From assembly GCA_026874595.1 (NCBI GenBank), contig CM049313.1, forward strand, positions 54,398,659-54,462,658: a stretch of DNA of 64,000 nt, in the 5' to 3' direction. Shown piece by piece: positions 49,417 to 61,447 of this stretch. The DNA is from Sipunculus nudus. Taxonomy: Eukaryota; Annelida; Sipuncula; Golfingiida; Sipunculidae. The notes under the pieces were generated by a model that was not told where the DNA came from, ran no database searches, and saw nothing but the letters and a program-made list of their open reading frames with translations. Within the stretch, counting starts at the first letter, position 1. Every line of letters starts with the position of its first letter. Both the position numbers and the translations under genes were made by a program.

Positions 49417-51855
49417 TTTTTAGCTCAGCTGACTTTCAGTCATGCTGGGCTATAGCGATGGGTCTTTGTCCGTCGTCCTTCCGTCTGTCCGTCCGGCCGG
49501 CCGGCCGTCCGTCCGTTAGCAGGGCACAAATCGTAACCGTAGGGGCTAGGGCCATGAACCCTATGCAGTCTTAGAGGTTATAAAAAGATCTCCTTGCAAA
49601 CCTGAAATTAGGTCACTGCGACCTATATTCTCGAAGTTATGGGGTGTGTTTGCACCCCCAGAAATAACTCTTTGAGACAAAATTTTCATCCCAAACCTTG
49701 CATCTTTCACATACAGCTCACCTACCAACAGGGGAAGAACCATAATTTTTTTAGGTCAAAAGGTCAAAGGTCAAGGTCACAGGAGCCTCTCCTTTGAAAA
49801 GCCTGTGGATGCATTTTAAGCCAACCCTTTCATCCCAATTCTTTGATTTTTCACATGTAGCTCACCTACTAAGTTGGAGAAGAATCCTATAGATTTTGAG
49901 GTCACAAGGTCAAAGGTCAGGGTCACAGGATCCACTTCTTTGAAAAGGTTGTGGACACATTTCAAGCTAGACTTTTCATTCCAAACCTTCCAGCACTGAT
50001 ATCGCTTCTCTGCCAACAGGGGAAAAGACCTGTTGATTTTGAGGTCAAAGGTCAAGTTCACAGCACCCACTTCTTGCGTGGAGTCATTTTCAGGCAAACT
50101 TTTCAATCTGTACCTTCCATCTGTCATATATGGCTTACCTACCAATAAGGGAAGAAGCCTATTGATGTTGAGGTCAAAAAGTCAAAGGTCAAGGTCACAA
50201 TATTTAATTGTTCTAAATGCTTGTGAGCATATTTCAAGTGTAACTGTTCAACCCAGACCTTCAGTCTTTCACATATGCCACATCTATGCATCACTCAGTT
50301 TGACTCAAACTTCATATTTATGGGTCTTTTTGCTTGAATATATAACTTATTGATTTTGGGGTCAGCTGGTCAGCAGGTTAAAGGTTGCAGGTCAAAGTTA
50401 TTCACCAATTGGTTGCCAAGTAATTACACCAGATTTAAGTGGTTAGTAGTTACCCATCATTTAGAAAGAATCCAGTTGATATATGGGCAAAAGGCCAAGG
50501 TCATAGGTCAGGGATGTTCACAATTACTTATTTTATAGACCATCTCTATTTTTCTTGTATATATAACCATCCCACTCCAGCTGGTACATCTCCCTGTGTG
50601 GCTGTAATTGTGAGTGACACTGGTGACATAAGACTCCCTTTTGTATCAGCCTATTAAGTGATAAGGCTCAGTGATAAGTACCTCGTTACTTCATAACAAA
50701 AACACTGTTGTCAGAATGCTTCAGCCAGGCATTAAGACTATGAGAGTTAAGTGTTAAGGTTTAGCTACTGATTTATAAGATGATGGGAACATTTTGCAGT
50801 TTATTTTATGGAATCCTAGCAATAAACTTAGTTTCCTAGATTTCTGAATATTTTAATATATATCACCACATATAAAAGCAAGTGTTTGTTCTCATAATAT
50901 GTGGATGTGTACCTTGATTTAGGATGGCTTTTTGTTTTATTTCAAGACTCTTAGTCATGCTTTCTGCATTTCTTTTCTTTCAGGTTTGGCAGTTTACCTA
51001 CCCTGCTGACCCCATTGAAAAGCAGAGTGATAATAAAAAATATTGGACTTACACTTTTTACAATTGCATATCTATAAATATGATATGAGGGCCTGGACAT
51101 GCCTTTTGAATTATTTTGGGCATTCATTACTGGATAATTTGCCCAAGTTTGGTCTCTTATTGGAGAATGTGGGATATCAAATGTCATACTTGTCAGAAAT
51201 CCATAATGTCTGCCAGTTAGCCACCTTAGAAATTCTTTCTTCAGTGCAGTTTCAGTAATTTTTCTTTAATGTTTGGTCCGATTTATAGAATTTTTGTTGT
51301 CTGATTTCAGACTTCTCAGAAGTCCAATATGGCCACCAGGCAATCATCTTATAATTCCTTTTGATCATATTATCTCAAGAACAGTTAAAGTGAATGCAGT
51401 TGGATGTATATTTATGTAATCTTGTAAAGGATTGGGTCAAATATTTCTGAATAAATATTACCATCATTTATAAAAGTGCAGTACAGTTGGCTTGTATTGA
51501 ATAAAAATTCATACAGAAGAACCTGTTTCTCAATAATTCTTGCATGTATTTCCTTGATTTTTGCTATATATTTTGATCTTATATTTGCCCTTTGTGGTGT
51601 TCCTTTGAGACTGACAGGTTTCAAGCAAGCTGTTGGAATAGTTCCTGTTAGCTTAACAATCATACATTTTCCTCAGACCATCAATTCACTGTGTTTTGAC
51701 CAGACATAGGTGATATATATTTCTGTTGTCATAGAAAATTTTCAACAAATTGGCAAATTGGTTCTTCAAAATTTGACTGGAAGTTGTGAATCTCAGTCCA
51801 TGATGTCACAGGTCATGCTTGGCAGCTGAGCGTCATGACCCATGGGTCACTTGTT
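49417..51855 (+). repeat. Family-A interspersed repeat, complete copy 2
   Basis: It is collinear end to end with 17360-19792, with few substitutions and single-base indels, so the two are young relative to the other family-A copies. It has the 5' palindrome, a GTCC/GGCC microsatellite (49470-49515) and the 3' end CAGCTGAGCGTCATGACC, CATGGGTCACTTGTT. Four AGGTCA-type DR1 sites lie in the first 700 bases. No transposase frame. Confidence 0.9.
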
Positions 51856-51908
51856 ATTTTTTCAATCATCGATTATGATTTTAAAACCATTTCCTACAGC
51901 TATATTTA

Positions 51909-52300
51909 TATATGTATAATGTTACATGTATCTGTTTATAATGCGCAGGCATTCTGATTCGTGTCTGACGCCAGCCCTATTCGTTGCTATGGGAGACGCG
52001 CGAGTTGGGCTATGGCTTACGCGTGAAGTGTGAAACGTGGAGACACACCGTTCTTTGTGTTCTAGCTAACTCGGGTCTGTTCAGGGGTTTTGGGCGCGCG
52101 TGTATTGTTGTTCTTTAGGATGTTCTTGGATATGGAAGTTGCTGGGCGTCTATAAAGCAATAAATTAGGGACTGTGTTTGAAGTCGGGAGAGAGAGGAAA
52201 ATAACAGGAGACACGAAAGAGTGTGAGCCTCTAATCAGTGTTTTCAGGACCTTTCCGATAATTGCAGAACTTACAGATCTTCAACGATCTTCAACCAGTG
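51909..52300 (+). mobile_element. LTR-like fossil fragment related to 36006-36761
   Basis: It shares the 'tgttacatgtatctgttta' opening, 'gcattctgattcgtgt', 'gtgtttgaagtcggg' and 'cgataattgcag' stretches with the proposed solo LTR, at visible divergence. The right end was not found. It is incomplete and old. Confidence 0.45.
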
Positions 52301-52735
52301 TCCAATACCGGTCATTATAAACTTGCTAGTTGTTTAAGTAAGAAAAACGGACTGAATGGTTTTACAAAAATGTTTAAATGGACTGATTAGTTTTACAAAA
52401 ATGTATAATTTGATTAACGTTTAAAAAGTAAAAAAATCATGATTTTTTAGAAAAGTTTTTTTACCAGCCCTTCAAGAAAATAATGAGGATGTCCCGCAGA
52501 TACTGAGAATACTATTTGCACTAGACATTGTAAAAGGGTACATATAGTTCCTATCTATTCATTTCATCATTTGCGAAACTTATATGGAAAAAATGGCGGT
52601 TTTTATATCTTTAAAGTTTGATTTACACTATTTTTATTCTCCCTCCTCCTTCCCACCACTGTTCATTTCTTCGTTCGAGAAACTATTAATTAAATATGTG
52701 AGGCCTTATAATTATGTAAGGGCTCACAGCTTCAA
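52301..52735. other. No recognised gene
   Basis: AT-rich sequence; a short direct repeat 'tttttacaaaaatgt' occurs twice near 52360. Confidence 0.4.
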
Positions 52736-52854
52736 GAAATTACACAATACTGACTAATTTCTGGTATGTACATGGCATATATAGAGAGGAATATTTATAA
52801 TAAATATGATCAAAATCAGATCAGTAGTTTTGATGATCTTGAAAGTAAAGAATG
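52736..52854 (-). repeat. A2-subfamily fragment
   Basis: 'Acacaatactgact', 'atttctggtatgtacat' and 'atagaggaatattta' match 60155-60250 inside the reverse-oriented A2 copy. No termini. Confidence 0.6.
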
Positions 52855-53315
52855 GGTTTCCGTATCCATCTGGGAGTTTTGTTAAAAATCCATCTAGCAA
52901 ACAAAAAGCAGGAGACATGACAGGCAAAAAATATACCAAAGAACGCGAGTCTTAATGAGGCACAACTGGGATATATAGTGAATGTCAATAACTTTTTTAA
53001 CGTCAAATTCCAAGGTCATATGGGGCAAATTATACTGTAATATTTAAAAGCGAAGGCAGATCAATTAACTAATGACGCATGGGCCATGACGCACAGCAGA
53101 TAAGGTTGACCTCTCAAAGCCTACAATTAGCAACTGTATATAGTAGCATATCTGTAGAATATATTGGGTTATTTTCCTTACACCTGTTGGACAGATAGAT
53201 ACCATAGGCTATATATCTTTGCAGAGATAATACTGTGAGATGATATTTCTAGGTCTCATTCTAACTATAAAACTTAGGAAAGATTATTCATGTGGCTTCT
53301 TTTGATACATAGTAT

Positions 53316-53316
53316 A

Positions 53317-53381
<65 letters not shown>

Positions 53382-56224
53382 ACCGTGGGTTGGGGACGAA
53401 GACCAGTAGACAAGTTGATTTGATCTGTTTATTCTTACGGTTCCTAAATAGAGGGGTTGGCGAACCAGCTAAAATACAAAAATATAAAAGAAATATAAGA
53501 TATGAATGTAACAAAGGTCAAGATAAAATTAATGATTGTTAGATATATATAGCAATTTTCTTACTCATCCAGTTATCATTTAATGCAGTTTAGGTACTGA
53601 AAACCTGATATATTTGACAAAGCCTTAATGTGAATTTTCTTTTGAAATATGTATAGTGTTTACAAATAACCAATTCTTAATTTCTGGCTCTGATCCTAAT
53701 GATATCTAAACAATTATTATTTGAACTTGAAAACAATCATAATTTCAAAGAATTATATTGAAAATGAATATATCTCTATGATTGATCACAATTTACATAA
53801 ATTACCATAATAAATAATGTAAAGTTTATTGTATGGAATAAAACCCCATTAACTTACAACAAATAGTATGGTTTGTTCTGTACAACAGTTAATCGTGAAA
53901 GTCGTCCCGTTGACTATTGTATGTTTGACCAATGAAAACAATCTTTAATCTGACAGAGAGATTTCAAAGATCGCTGAGAAATACATAAAATGATATGATA
54001 TATCTCGGGAAGCATATCAATATAATAAAACATTTCAATGATAAACCCTCTAAGAACTTGGCATATCCAATACAAGTAACATATACATAAATGCCCATGA
54101 TACTTTCAGTCACTAGAAACCAATTATCTTATCATAAAATTGTACGAAAACAATTACCCTGGTTTTTATTAGTAACATGTATCAGCACAACACACATACA
54201 TAAATGTACCCTATGACTTGAAGTGTGTAAGCAGACAAATGCAATGCAATATAATATTTGAAATAATTAATACACACACACGTTGGGTAAACAACAAAAG
54301 TAACTACTAAAAGTCCTAACACATCATGCTCCGCCCAAACATTTTACTACATGCCAACAATACAATGTTGCATCTTTATTCCTTTGGACTTGCACAATAA
54401 CCTCTTTATCCAAAGAGAAAATCCATTAAAATGACAATACACAAAACTAGTAAAACATTACATTTAATCCTCAATTATTGATTTTACCATCAAAGAATAT
54501 AATAATAAATGATTCAAGAAATTCTATACAGAATCAATTAAGAATACTCATTAACTGACAAAGTAAATGAACTAATCAGCACTGGTACAGTACGTTTTGT
54601 CATTGTTGAGTGATCAAGGCCACAAGTACCAGTATCACATGTTGTAGCTATTGTGGTGGCATTTTACAGAAAACAACGTAACCATAAACTGATATACATG
54701 ACTGTAAGTTGCAGCTGCTTGCCTGCGGGAACAATTAAATGGCACAGTCTGTGTACAACATGAGCGACAAGGGTCCCCTGTCCTGGTCTGTGGAACTTGA
54801 TGTTACAGCCAGACAGCTATTGACCTTAGACATTAAAAGGTCAGGGACTGTCCTCAGCTCTCTCGCAGAGAGAGAGAAGGGGGGGGGGGGTCGGGGGTCA
54901 GAGTCTAAATTGCCCATATCTAGAGGGTAAACAAGGCAGTCCCATATGTATATACTAAACAGATTTAGTTCCACATACTCAGAAATGGGCACACCTGTCA
55001 CTTATTTAAATAAACATTTAGACAATTATTTTTATGCAAACATTTCAGCCAATTAATAATAGTGACTCACCAGATATAAATATTGCACATGTTACACTAT
55101 CTGCACGTATTCTCTTCATGTTTTGATCTGAAGAGAACATTAAATGACCTAACTCTTTCTATCCCACCCTGAATTATATTATGTAACAATAGTCCAGCAA
55201 AACTGGGGAAAAGGAGGAACACAAGTTGGACTTCTGTGTCTACAGGATACATTTAACAGGCAGATACTAGACATTTCCTGTCTGATTATACATTACACTC
55301 ATCAGTTCATACAGGAATAAATATAAAACAACATTATATAACAATTCTGATAGTCATCACTTAAAGGGACAACATGCCACATAGCACTGTTATTTCTCAA
55401 AAATAATGTAAACAGATTTAAAGAATTACAATGTATTGACATTCTAACAGTTAACATAACTGACCAAGCTGTGTTGCATCAAAAGAGTTTCAAGAGACAT
55501 ATGTATCAATCATACAAATATTCTGACTGGAATTAAAGCCAATCTGTACCTTGGTATAAAGTTAACCTTTTAAACTGACATTTTTCTTTAATTTATATCT
55601 AAGTACTTAAGTAATGGCAAGATGGAAACAAACTTAAATTACTTATATGACAAAATTAATAAATAAAAAAACTCTTAGGACTAAAGACCTTAGCTTATTA
55701 AGTATAAAGCTTTTACCTCATATTCAGTAGTTTTCAGCTTTCTTCAGACAGTGGGTCAAACCGAGGGGCCCACCCTGAGCAGGGGGTTATGTACCCAGAC
55801 ATCCGGGTCAAGACGCAAAATAGTTCCTACTTGTGTATTAAATATCAAAATACTACCAAATACATTTATGAATAGAACTTTTGAAATAAACTGAAAACAT
55901 GTCTGTTCTCTGAACATGTACCCTAATAAAATGATAAAATATATTTATGGTTTCACAATGCATGCTCATACATAAACATTAGGTGTTATAGGTCAGTTCT
56001 GGGTTTCCACTGTAACTAGCAGCATGACCATATATAGCTTTCCCTGTATAGCATATGTCCAGTCTGCTGGAGGCCTGCTGTAATTGTATATTTCAAAGAC
56101 ACTACATGTTTCAAGTGCACATTGGACTTCACAGTCTGAGTAATCATATTAAAGCATTATGTTTAATCAAACAGTCACAAAATTATTAAGAGATGAAAGT
56201 ATAAATAGTTGACATGTCCTAATT
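53316..56224. mobile_element. 2.9-kb insertion of unknown class at a TA/TG microsatellite
   Basis: In copy 1 the flanking sequences are continuous across a TA/TG microsatellite (13300-13330). Here (TA)n (53316-53378) and (TA)n(TG)n (56232-56278) flank 2.9 kb of AT-rich sequence. The left edge, read on the minus strand, has an AATAAA box then ...GGTTACA, like an LTR end, so a broken LTR fossil is possible. No genes. Confidence 0.5.
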
Positions 56225-56232
56225 TAAACTCT

Positions 56233-56285
<53 letters not shown>

Positions 56286-56323
56286 TATTATTTAGATATG
56301 TGAAAACGTGATACATACATACA

Positions 56324-56375
<52 letters not shown>
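56225..56375. repeat. (TA)n(TG)n and (TA)n microsatellites
   Basis: TA then TG dinucleotide runs (56232-56278) and a pure TA run (56327-56375), homologous to the shorter tract at 13300 in copy 1. Confidence 0.95.
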
Positions 56376-56377
<2 letters not shown>

Positions 56378-58419
56378 GTATACAAACATATGTAAAATTT
56401 AATAGATTGTATAATCTTACCTCCTTGATTTCAAGTTTCCGCGCGCAATGATTCAATAAACATAACCAAACTATAAATAACTGATCAAGGGGAAAGTGAA
56501 ACCGAGCCTTTTAGCCGGAACGGCTTTCTGTAAGTACTTGTTACACTCAGCAATATGATACTGATAGCTGAAGATAATATCCATAATGGCAACTCCAGGT
56601 ACCTTGAATGGATGCAACGTAGCCTGGGGCTGCGGGGTGCCACCGTGTGTCTGTGTTAGAGACTAGGATACAACGCAGATGCCAACGAAGATTCCAGCTA
56701 TGAGCCTTTTATGCCTCCTATAAAAACAAGGGACCCATGGGTCACGGCGCTCAGCTGATCATGATTGGACCATAAATGTTTCTCCACTGTGATACTATAT
56801 CAAGTCGATAAAGCTTATGAATATCATGGACATGTTGGGCTATTATAAAGGAATTTAATGTAATATGTGAGTAAATGATAAATGAAATTACCTGACTGAT
56901 GGATTAATAGAGTCAAATATAGTGGTTTATTTTTTTATTTATTTAGCAGGGGTTGAAAATTGTGATATATTTGAGCAAATATGAATGCAATGACAGCAGT
57001 AATAAGCAGTAGTAGAATGATGATAAGGCTATTTGTTGAAGGATCTAAAGTGTATGGTAGTCTGCAAGCTTTCAATTTGACAGATATGATGTTATGATTA
57101 ACTATGCTGATGAAGTGATTCATGAATTTGTGACTGTATGACACAATATCTCTTTAGTCTTGACAAGGTACATTATTGTGATGCCCACTATGTCTACATA
57201 TTACACAATACTGACATAATTTCTGGCATGTACATAGGTACCTATGGACGAATAGTTATACAAAATATTAAAGTATGAATATATCTGATTTATCTTGTTC
57301 TTGCTTACTGAGGCTGACTTTGGGATGGGGTTCGGAGAAGGGAAAAGTCAGGGCAGCACGAAGGTGGATGTAGATATATTCTATTGTAATTTTTTCATTT
57401 ATATAAGAATATGAAAAGCTAAGAGGAAAGGGGCCCTCCTACTTGGTTACAGTAAAGTTCTAAATATATGATTGCAATTAATACTCTGACAAGACTGTCA
57501 TGAAGAAAAACAGTAAAAGTTTTGAGATACTGTGATGCATATGAAAATTTACAGATGGACAGGCAAGTTGACAGAATGGACTAATACCTTTATTTCACTT
57601 TCAAGGGAATAATGCATTTAAGTTTATATATAATCCTATTTTTTTAAAGCATATCCACTTTTTCCATTAAGAAGTTTATATCTGAATCATTCTTTTATTT
57701 ACAGGTTTTATAAATTTTTAATAAAAAAAACCTGAAAATATAAGTTAAAATATTAGAATTGTTGCAAAAGTTGCAATCATTATATATACACAGTAAAAAA
57801 CTGAAACTATAAGTTCAAATATTAGAATTGTTGCAAAAGTTGCAATCATCATATATCCAAAGTGTAGCTCATATTGGGTCATATTATGCATACACATATA
57901 TTTTATTATTTTTAATTCATAAATGTTTAAACTGAATTTAAAAGAAAATAATGCTACAACATGGCTTCTACAAGAATATTCCTTGAATCACTATTAGAAA
58001 GTTTTGCACATTGGAGTTTTCAGTACATGCTTAATTTTATTCACCAAAATAAAATAAAAGATTCAGTAAATTTGATAAAATAAAACATCTTTTTCAAATA
58101 AAGTAAACACACTGTTGGTTGAATGAGGGACAAACAATATTGTGCTAATTACTATCCCAGTATTAATTTATTACTGGAATTAATACTCAATTTCACACCT
58201 GGTGAAGTTTTTACTCCTCTGAAGTAAGGAATTACTTATCTCATGAACATCCACACTTTCATAGCAATACACCTTTTTGTGGACACAATTAAATGTACAC
58301 TTTAATCGCTGTAACCTTGGTGGTAAAATACAAAATCTAAAATGTAGCATAGCCTAGAAGAAGAATGAATCAAATACAGAAAATAACTAGAATACGGGAA
58401 GTCGACAAGCGACTACGTG

Positions 58420-59279
58420 TATCCGCCTAAATCAGAGTGGATCGGGTGAAGTGAGGCATGGATTGAGTGGCAAGGGGAAATAGAGTGAAGTGTTGCATAT
58501 TAGCATGGATATCTGCAGCCAATTGGTGTATGTAGGTTGCGCCACCTACCACCAAATCCAGAAAGCCGTCCAAGTTGTATACATATGCAAAATTTGAGGC
58601 AGATAAGTCAAACCACTATATGTTTATGAGTGATTTTAGCCCGTGGCAGACAAACAGTCGGACGCTGTGCAAAAATGGTTGAAGGTTATGCCACCAGTTT
58701 TGCTTATGACAAAGAGCTATGTGAGAACTATACACATGCAAAACTTTGGCCCAATCGGTCAAATGGTTCCCGAGATATGAGCTTGGATGTCTGCAGCGTA
58801 AACGTGAATGTAGGTGGCGCCACCTGTCACAAAATCAGAAAAGCTACCCAGGATGTATACGCATGCCAAATTTCAGGTGAATTAGTCAAATCACTGCAGA
58901 GATATGAGTGATTTTAACCCAAGGCAGACGAACAGATGGACACTGTGCAAACATGGTGGCGCCACCATTTTTTGTGTATGTTATAAAGCTCTCCAAGGGC
59001 TACATTTGTGCAAAAAAATTTTCCTGATCCGTCAAACGGTTCCCAAGATATGTGTGTTTATGTGTGGAAACAGACGCACAAACGGACGCAGAGCGCAGAG
59101 GAAAGGTCAGAGGTCAAAACGAAATCGGGCCGCAGCAGTTCACATGTGACCCGAACATAATCCCGGGTTTCGTAAAATTCCGCCCAGCGGTTACGGAGGA
59201 GTTCTCCGGACACCTACGCGGCGGCGGCGGCGTGCAGCTGAAAACATAGTATCCGCAAAACTCTGTTTTGGCGGATACA
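58420..59279. mobile_element. ~860-bp element with inverted ends, nested in the A2 copy
   Basis: GTATCCGCC with AAATCAGAGT at the left (58419-58438) is mirrored by ACTCTGTTTTGGCGGATAC at the right (59260-59278). The sequence between 'acagaaaat' and 'aacattcatctag' is absent from the A2 copy at 43600. The interior has two ~290-bp direct repeats, each with a 'ggtggcgccacc'-like core (58835, 58960) and 'atatgagtgattttarccc'. No transposase. Confidence 0.7.
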
Positions 59280-59499
59280 ATAACATTCATCTAGTTTATG
59301 CACCTGCTGGGGGGGGGGGGGGGAGTGCAGGGCAGAGGGGAAGCCTGCTGGTAGTGGCCAAGCTGACCCAAGGCAAGCTGCCTGGGGTGGGTTACATAAT
59401 GCAAGTGAAGGCTGTACTACTAGGTGGGCTAGATGTAAACAACACTTGACATGGTGTATGAAAACATGAATAAAAGCTATTCTTTCCAATCAATTTCTT

Positions 59500-60010
59500 T
59501 GAAGTTTCAGATTTTAAAAGATTAAATCCTTATGTATATATGCTGTGAAAATTAAATCAACAGTGCCAAAGTTGGACAAAAATTTAAGGTATTGATTTTT
59601 TATTTATGCTAATAACTTGAAAAATTTGCAAAATTCAGATCTCATTTTGGATAAACACTTGAATCTTGATTAAATAAAGTTATATTCCTGAAAAAAAGTC
59701 TCTAGGTTCAGCAATTCTCATAATTCGTATGGTAGGAGATTTTGGGGACATCTAAAATTATGCCAACAGCCTGGGGAGCATAGAGATGTGCACTGAATGA
59801 CCTACAGTCATCAAAGTGGACTGCTTGACATGTAAGGGAATACAACAAGAGCCTAAAAAAAAAAATCAATAACTAGCCTAATTTTGCAGCTTTTATTTTC
59901 AAATTTCAGATTTTAACAGATTAAATCCTTATGTATACATGCTGTGAAAATTAAATCCACAGTACTTACAGGAAAAAAAAACGTGCCGTGGCCAAAAATG
60001 GGCAAAATTT
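59500..60010 (-). repeat. Internal direct duplication in the A2 copy
   Basis: 'Agattaaatccttatgtata' with 'tgctgtgaaaattaaatc' occurs at about 59520 and again at about 59920, with matching flanks. The plus-strand A2 copy has the stretch only once, so this is a local tandem gain. Confidence 0.75.
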
Positions 60011-60557
60011 AAGGTACCAATTTTATATTTTTGCCAATATTTAAAAAAAAAACAGATTTTGATCTAATTTTTTAACACTTTTGGTCTTAAGTGACCAAAT
60101 ATCTTCCTGATTTTTTTCCAAAGTCCATTATGTTTGGGCCCATAACTTTTTTTAAATTATATAATACTGACTTAATATCTGGCATGTACATAGAAACTAT
60201 ATAGAGGAATATCTATGGTAAATATGAAGAAAACCAGATGAGTGGTTTTGATATAAGGCAGTCCTGAAGTGTGAAAATAGATTTCTAATAAAAAATTGAG
60301 GTTTTTCCTTAATATCTCGAAGGAACGAAGTCCTATTGACCCAGTTTTCGGCATGGTAGGAGATTTTAGGGACATCTAACTGTATGCCCAATTTCAGATT
60401 CGTAGGTCCAACGGTGTCGAAACGTGCCAGTCTTACGGACGGACATCCAGACGGACAGACGGACGGACAGACAGACGGACGGACGACGGACAATGGACCA
60501 CGACTATAGCTCAGATGACTTATAGTCAGCTGAGCTAAAAATTACAGGAGAGCATTA

Positions 60558-61202
60558 GGCCCCACTCGAGAGTGTGAACCGGTTTCGGTTCAGCGAAACC
60601 ATTCACTTACTAATAGCGAAACCAAAACTGGTTTTAACGAAACTGCGAAACAATCTCCGGAGATGGTTTCATTTTGGTTTCGCTAAAACCGCCCACTCGA
60701 TAATTATGCTGTCCAGATGGCGGAGGTGGGCCAAAGTAGTGCAATTAATTAATTATTTTATTAATTGACACTATTGATGCCTGTTAGAGTTAAATAAGCA
60801 ATGACTGAGACATAAACATTCTTTCGGAAGTGTTTTGAATTCAATATTCACTACTGTAACCATGTATAGCTAAAGATGAGCTGCATGTATCCTGTACGTC
60901 CATGTCGTCTGACACGGGGACATATTAGGACGCAGAGAAACAGTCTATTTCATCATAATTGAATATATATATTAGCCAGTCACAATTAATAATGCTCTCA
61001 CTTGGTCTCAAAGTGCCCAGGCATGGATCTCTAACTTTTGAGAAAATTTTCATCTTTAATTTATTTAATTATTAAAAATAATTTACGATGATATCAATAT
61101 TTTCTATTAAAACCGAAACCGTCCACTTAAAAATACAAGGTGAAACCATACAGAACCGGTTTTCCCGGAACCGAAACCAGTTTCGAATTTTCGAGTGAGC
61201 CC
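60558..61202. mobile_element. 645-bp PIF/Harbinger-like MITE
   Basis: The ends GGCCCCACTCGAGAGT and (complement of right) AGGGCTCACTCGAAAATT are inverted, followed by shared GGTTTCGGTTC. The element is flanked by TTA on both sides (60555-60557, 61203-61205), the target duplication typical of PIF/Harbinger. Copy 1 of the segmental duplication reads 'gagagcatcattcgc' here, the empty site. Internal CGAAACC repeats, no coding frame. Confidence 0.75.
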
Positions 61203-61447
61203 TTATTCGCCGATTCATGGCACATTATTGGTATTACAATGCGACTAAGTTGGTTGGAAAATATTTATGGAAATATATGCATCAATATTGATTCAAGCGC
61301 CCGTGACTCAGAAATCTTTGTTCAAATCTACTGATACCTACAACATCGGCTGGGACCTTGGGGTAACAGGGCGCCACCGTGTGTCCGTGTAGGAAACTAC
61401 TCATGGCTTGCCCGAAGCTGCTTTGCACACATCACAGTGGTTGAACC

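Larger units (their letters stand above)
56723..60541 (-). repeat. Reverse-oriented A2 copy carrying a nested element
   Basis: Read on the minus strand, it runs from AGCTCAGCTGAC at 60536 through the GTCCGTC microsatellite (60425-60500) to GCGCCGTGACCCATGGGTCC and CTTGT at 56725. Segments 57416-58380 and 59283-59700 match the plus-strand A2 copy at 42733-44290. Copy 1 of the segmental duplication lacks it, so it post-dates the duplication. Confidence 0.85.

Noticed and set aside
55734-55802. 22-codon minus-strand frame in the 2.9-kb insertion
   Set aside because: Too short to support, and in a segment of unknown, possibly retroelement, origin.
59214-59489. 91-codon minus-strand frame rich in Ala and Pro
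   Set aside because: It spans the junction between a nested transposon and the A2 repeat and includes a G-run.
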